From assembly GCA_035479375.1 (NCBI GenBank), contig DATIIT010000002.1, positions 1-9,907 of the forward strand: a stretch of DNA of 9,907 bases, read 5' to 3'. Positions 6,781-9,907 of the stretch are shown here, piece after piece. This DNA comes from PMNU01 sp035479375 (GTDB taxonomy: Bacteria; Patescibacteriota; Saccharimonadia; Saccharimonadales; UBA4665). Both the position numbers and the translations under genes were made by a program. How positions within the stretch are numbered: the stretch's first letter is position 1; every line of letters starts with the position of its first letter. Under the pieces are notes generated by a model. The model did no database searches. It saw only the letters and a list, made by a program, of their open reading frames with translations, and was not told the origin of the DNA.

Positions 6781-8819
6781 CCCAGCGCAAAAAACTCCGC
6801 TTTGCCCCGGCGCTTTTCGTGGCAGCAGTAGTGGCCGTGTGCGCCGGGAACGCCAGCCTGGCGCATGCCGCCACCTTTAACCCGCACCGCGTGGCCGACG
6901 ACCAGGTATTTGACAACAGCGGCACCATGACCACCGAACAGGTTGACGCCTTCTTAAATACCTTCCCGGGCAGTTGCATCAGCACAAACAACGGCTTTTC
7001 GGCGCCCGACCCCACCGGCTATAGCCCGTCTGGCGGGTACACCTACGGCGCCAATGTGTCGGCCGGCACGGTCATCCAGCACGCCGCGGCAGCGTACGAC
7101 CTCAACCCGCAGGTACTGCTGGCAACCTTGCAAAAAGAGCAAAGCTTGGTGAGCGGCAGCGCGGGCTGCAGCACGTTGCGCTACGTGGGCGCCATGGGCT
7201 ACGGCTGCCCAGACAGCGGCACCACGCACAGCTACTCCGGGCTCAACCTGTATACCTGGCGCGGCGTCACCGTTACCGCCGTGGACGGCACGTGCGTCAA
7301 CTCCTCCGCCAAGGCCGGCTTCTCGCAGCAAGTGATCCACGCCACCTGGCTGCTTAAATTTGGCGAGGAGCGCTCCGAAGGCAATACCGGCTGGGCGATT
7401 ATCCGCGGCAGCTGGGACAATTCCGACGACCTTTCTAGCTGCTACAGCGGCCCCATGACCACCGGCACCTACAAAGTCTGCCCCAGCGGCAGCGCCACAT
7501 TCTACGACGGCTGGTCCACCATCGACGGCACCGCTGTGCATATGGAAAGCGGCGCCACGGCCGCGCTGTACTGGTACACGCCGCACCTGTCTGGCAACTC
7601 CAACTTCTTCAACATTTTTAGCGGCTGGTTTGGGGTGCCGTACGGCAACGCCAACGATTATTCATTTGTAACGTCATCTGGCGCTACCCATTTGAGCCCG
7701 GGTGCTACTGGCAGCGTCAGCATCACCCTGAAGAACACTGGCTACAACACGTGGTACTCGGACCATAACCTGCCGGCCGGGCAAAAGGCGACGCGGCTAG
7801 CGACTATTGGCTACCAGAATTCGCCGTTCATCGCTCCCGATGCCAACTCTTTGGGCACGCAAAACCAGGTACTCATGACGCCAGACACGGTGGCGCCCGG
7901 GCAAACGGCCACGTTCACCTTTGATACCAGCGCGCCGTACCGGACATTCTTTGCGCACACCCGGTTTATACCGATTATCGATGGCGCCTTCTTAAAAGAC
8001 GTCGGTATGGATGTAGTGCTCAGCTCCGACCCGCCCGCCTGGAACCCCACGGCAGCGTCCATCGCCAACCGCGACCTTTTGCCCAATGAGCACGCCCAAG
8101 CCCACTTCAGCGTCCAGAACACCGGCAACAGCACCTGGTACTCGGACGGCAACGTGCCAGCCGGCATGCAGCCCACACGGCTCGCCACCATGGGCTACCA
8201 AAATAACCCGTTTGCCGATACCAGCGACCCCAACTGGCTGGGCACGCGCAACCAAATTAAAATGAACGAGGCCTCGGTGGCGCCCGGCCAAACGGCCACG
8301 TTTGACGCCTGGTTTATTGCGCCTATTAGCAACACGGCCATCAATAGCTCCTTCCATTTTGACCTCATAAGCGGCGGCGTATTCGGCGGCGATTGGGGCT
8401 GCGTGTTTAACTTTACTGTGCCCAAGGCCGACCTCTCCTACACCGGCACCGCCGCCACAAACCCGCCAGCCACTATGTCGCCCGGGCAGAGCGCCACGGT
8501 GTCGTTCACGGCCAAAAACACCGGCAACGTCGTCTGGAACGATGAAACCTACAACGCCGGCATGTTCGCCGCCCGGTTGGGCATGACGCAACCGCTGTAC
8601 CGCGCGTCTAGTTTCTACGGCACGTCAACGCCGTGGCTCAGTGCCGCGCTCATTAAGATGCCGGACAGCACCACGGTTCGGCCGGGGCAGAGCGTGACTT
8701 TTACGTTTACGTGGAAGGCGCCATCGCAAACCGGCACGTACCGCGACCCGTTCCAAATGGTGGTCAGTGGCGTGTTCCTGCGGGACGAAGGCGACGCCTT
8801 CACCACAACCGTACAGTAA
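6777..8819 (+). CDS. Secreted lysozyme-like protein with three NBR1-type Ig-like domains
   Basis: The 680-residue product starts at GTG 6777 and ends with TAA at 8817-8819. GAGG lies eight bases before the GTG, inside the preceding gene, supporting coupled translation. A signal peptide with cleavage probably after AHA (near residue 31) sends it out of the cell. Residues 45-285 resemble the lysozyme/lytic-transglycosylase fold: YDLNPQVLLATLQKEQSLV (107-125) holds a candidate catalytic Glu121, and the aromatic, glycine-rich rest has several cysteines (67, 131, 144, 173, 222, 235). Three related Ig-like domains of the NBR1 type follow, at about 295-418, 422-549 and 552-680. The first two share NTWYSDxNxPAG or STWYSDGNVPAG, RLATxGYQN and VAPGQTATF; the third is more diverged (NTGNVVWNDE, VRPGQSVTF). 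The likely role is wall cleavage with binding modules, either on its own wall or a partner's. Related actinobacterial proteins are often labelled hemagglutinin. Activity is not proven by sequence alone. Confidence 0.8.
   Translation: MTQRKKLRFAPALFVAAVVAVCAGNASLAHAATFNPHRVADDQVFDNSGTMTTEQVDAFLNTFPGSCISTNNGFSAPDPTGYSPSGGYTYGANVSAGTVIQHAAAAYDLNPQVLLATLQKEQSLVSGSAGCSTLRYVGAMGYGCPDSGTTHSYSGLNLYTWRGVTVTAVDGTCVNSSAKAGFSQQVIHATWLLKFGEERSEGNTGWAIIRGSWDNSDDLSSCYSGPMTTGTYKVCPSGSATFYDGWSTIDGTAVHMESGATAALYWYTPHLSGNSNFFNIFSGWFGVPYGNANDYSFVTSSGATHLSPGATGSVSITLKNTGYNTWYSDHNLPAGQKATRLATIGYQNSPFIAPDANSLGTQNQVLMTPDTVAPGQTATFTFDTSAPYRTFFAHTRFIPIIDGAFLKDVGMDVVLSSDPPAWNPTAASIANRDLLPNEHAQAHFSVQNTGNSTWYSDGNVPAGMQPTRLATMGYQNNPFADTSDPNWLGTRNQIKMNEASVAPGQTATFDAWFIAPISNTAINSSFHFDLISGGVFGGDWGCVFNFTVPKADLSYTGTAATNPPATMSPGQSATVSFTAKNTGNVVWNDETYNAGMFAARLGMTQPLYRASSFYGTSTPWLSAALIKMPDSTTVRPGQSVTFTFTWKAPSQTGTYRDPFQMVVSGVFLRDEGDAFTTTVQ
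7888..8302 (+). repeat. 28-bp near-identical direct repeat within adjacent Ig-like domains
   Basis: The stretches 7888-7915 and 8275-8302 differ at one base in 28 and both encode VAPGQTATF, 387 bases apart. This matches the domain period of about 129 residues. Most surrounding DNA in the two domains has diverged, so this segment is unusually conserved at the nucleotide level. Confidence 0.75.
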
Positions 8820-8823
8820 TCCT

Positions 8824-8851
8824 TTGCCTTACCGATGATGCTTGTTACAAT
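8824..8851 (+). promoter_or_regulatory. Candidate promoter giving a leaderless GT2 transcript
   Basis: TTGCCT (8824-8829, four of six matches) and TACAAT (8846-8851, five of six) are 16 bases apart, just after the stop of the lysozyme-like gene. Only nine bases lie between the -10 and the ATG at 8861, so the transcript would begin within a few bases of the start codon. No Shine-Dalgarno is evident. The GT2 gene may also be reached by readthrough, as no terminator is seen after 8819. Confidence 0.4.
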
Positions 8852-8860
8852 AAGCGGATA

Positions 8861-9907
8861 ATGGGTACAAAACGTTCGGATAGTGCTCCTGACATGTTTG
8901 CACTGGCAGCCCAGCTCCAGGCGGCGATGGAGCACGGTTCGGCCAAGCCAGCCCTGCCGGCCGCAGTACCCCCCACGCCAAGGCCCGCAAAAAGCCTTAC
9001 CCAAGAATTGGCCGCTGTTGTTGCAAACGGCAAGCGGCGGATCAAAGACTCGTTTGCCCAGGCGCTTCACCAAGATACCGCGCCTCCGTTCGTGTCCATC
9101 GTCATCCCGGTGTTTAATAAAGTGGACTACACGCTGCGCTGCCTGGAAAGCTTGTCGCACCACACCTCGCACCACACCTTTGAAGTGGTGGTGGTAGATA
9201 ACGCCTCCAGCGACCGCACGCCGCAGCTGGTGCCTGCCGTGCCCGGCGTGCGCTACATCCGCAATAAACAGAACGAGGGCTTCGTGGACGGCTGCAACGG
9301 CGGCGTCAAGCAAGCGCGGGGCAAGGTTATTGTGCTGCTCAACAACGATACCGAGGTGCTTGGCGGCTGGCTGGATTCGCTGGTGGACCGGCTGGTGGGT
9401 GACGCGAGCATTGGCCTGGTGGGCTCCAAACTCATTTATCCGGACGGGCGTTTGCAGGAAGCCGGCGGCATTATTTTTAGCGACGCCAGCGGACACAACT
9501 TTGGCAAATACCAAGAGGCCAACGATTTTGAATACAACTACTGCCGCGAGGTAGACTACTGCTCCGGCGCCAGCGTAGCTTTCTGGCGCAAAGACTTTAA
9601 CAAACTCGGTGGCTTCGACCGCCGCTACGCCCCGGCCTACTACGAGGACACCGACCTGGCCATGGGCATGCGCCACAAACTGGGCAAGCGCGCCGTGTAC
9701 GAGCCGCACTCCGTCCTCGTCCACATCGAGGGCGGCACCGCCGGCACCAACACCGGCAGCGGCTTCAAGCGCTACCAGGCCATCAACCACGAAAAATTCC
9801 TTAAAAAATGGAAAAAAGAGCTGGCCCGCGAGCACTACGCGCCCGGCACCAACCCCCTCATTGCCGCCAGGCACGGCAAACGCCCGCGCGTGCTGGTGGT
9901 GGACAGC
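8861..9907 (+). CDS. GT2-family glycosyltransferase, 3' end outside window (possibly GT2-GT4 fusion)
   Basis: The frame opens at ATG 8861 and remains open for 349 codons to the window edge. An Ala/Pro-rich, possibly disordered N-terminal extension of about 75 residues precedes a GT-A fold domain. Its motifs, in order, are VSIVIPVFNK (78-87), VVVDNASSDRT (110-120, nucleotide-sugar binding), NNDTEV (161-166, the DxD-like metal site), and AYYEDTDLAMGMRHKLG (259-275, with the probable catalytic base region ED). HIEGGTAGT and HEKFLKKW follow. This matches the rhamnosyltransferase-like GT2 enzymes of O-antigen and wall polysaccharide synthesis, which act in the cytoplasm at the membrane. The last residues, RPRVLVVDS, resemble the opening strand of a second glycosyltransferase domain, as in known GT2-GT4 fusions. 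The sugar is not predictable. Confidence 0.88.
   Translation, partial: MGTKRSDSAPDMFALAAQLQAAMEHGSAKPALPAAVPPTPRPAKSLTQELAAVVANGKRRIKDSFAQALHQDTAPPFVSIVIPVFNKVDYTLRCLESLSHHTSHHTFEVVVVDNASSDRTPQLVPAVPGVRYIRNKQNEGFVDGCNGGVKQARGKVIVLLNNDTEVLGGWLDSLVDRLVGDASIGLVGSKLIYPDGRLQEAGGIIFSDASGHNFGKYQEANDFEYNYCREVDYCSGASVAFWRKDFNKLGGFDRRYAPAYYEDTDLAMGMRHKLGKRAVYEPHSVLVHIEGGTAGTNTGSGFKRYQAINHEKFLKKWKKELAREHYAPGTNPLIAARHGKRPRVLVVDS

Noticed and set aside
8615..9874. Long minus-strand open frame of 419 codons opposite the GT2 gene
   Set aside because: The plus strand carries a full ordered set of GT2 motifs. The minus frame has no recognisable domain and a skewed composition typical of antisense frames in GC-rich DNA.

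Overview
The window is GC-rich, densely coding bacterial DNA dominated by cell-envelope functions. I place it tentatively in Candidatus Saccharibacteria (TM7, Patescibacteria/CPR). The grounds are the style of the proteins: a CHAP protein with an NCTDY active-site motif, a secreted lysozyme-like protein with an LQKEQ motif followed by NBR1-type Ig-like domains, and small single-pass proteins with short extracellular domains. The standard bacterial code reads every gene without internal stops. No rRNA, tRNA or other marker gene is present, so the placement is inference; a GC-rich actinobacterium is the main alternative.

Layout. (1) Bases 1-1415, + strand: the 3' part of a polytopic GT-C type glycosyltransferase, cut by the window edge. 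(2) 1487-3616, - strand, convergent with it: a YfhO-like polytopic membrane protein. (3) 3691-5289, - strand: a secreted CHAP-domain cell-wall hydrolase fused through a proline linker to six FG-GAP/VCBS repeats. (4) 5350-5967, - strand: a small membrane-anchored extracytoplasmic protein of unknown family. (5) 5968-6192: an AT-rich divergent control region with an operator-like palindrome and promoters facing both ways. (6) 6193-6780, + strand: a second small membrane-anchored protein, with an Ig-like ectodomain. (7) 6777-8819, + strand, overlapping it by GTGA: a secreted lysozyme-like protein with three tandem Ig-like domains. (8) 8861-9907, + strand: a GT2 glycosyltransferase that runs off the window just as a second domain seems to begin.

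How the genes fit together. The centre is a mirror-image arrangement. From one control region, each strand first encodes a small single-pass protein with a two-cysteine ectodomain, then a secreted peptidoglycan-hydrolase-like enzyme carrying a repetitive beta-rich module. The flanking genes (GT-C enzyme, YfhO-like protein, GT2 enzyme) fit synthesis or decoration of surface glycans. The likely theme is building and remodelling the cell surface, and perhaps acting on the wall of another cell if this is an epibiotic Saccharibacterium. Two genes (starts at 3616 and 8861) lack a Shine-Dalgarno and have -10-like boxes 6-9 bases before the ATG, which suggests leaderless transcripts; the gene starting at 5967 has a strong AAGGAGG site instead.
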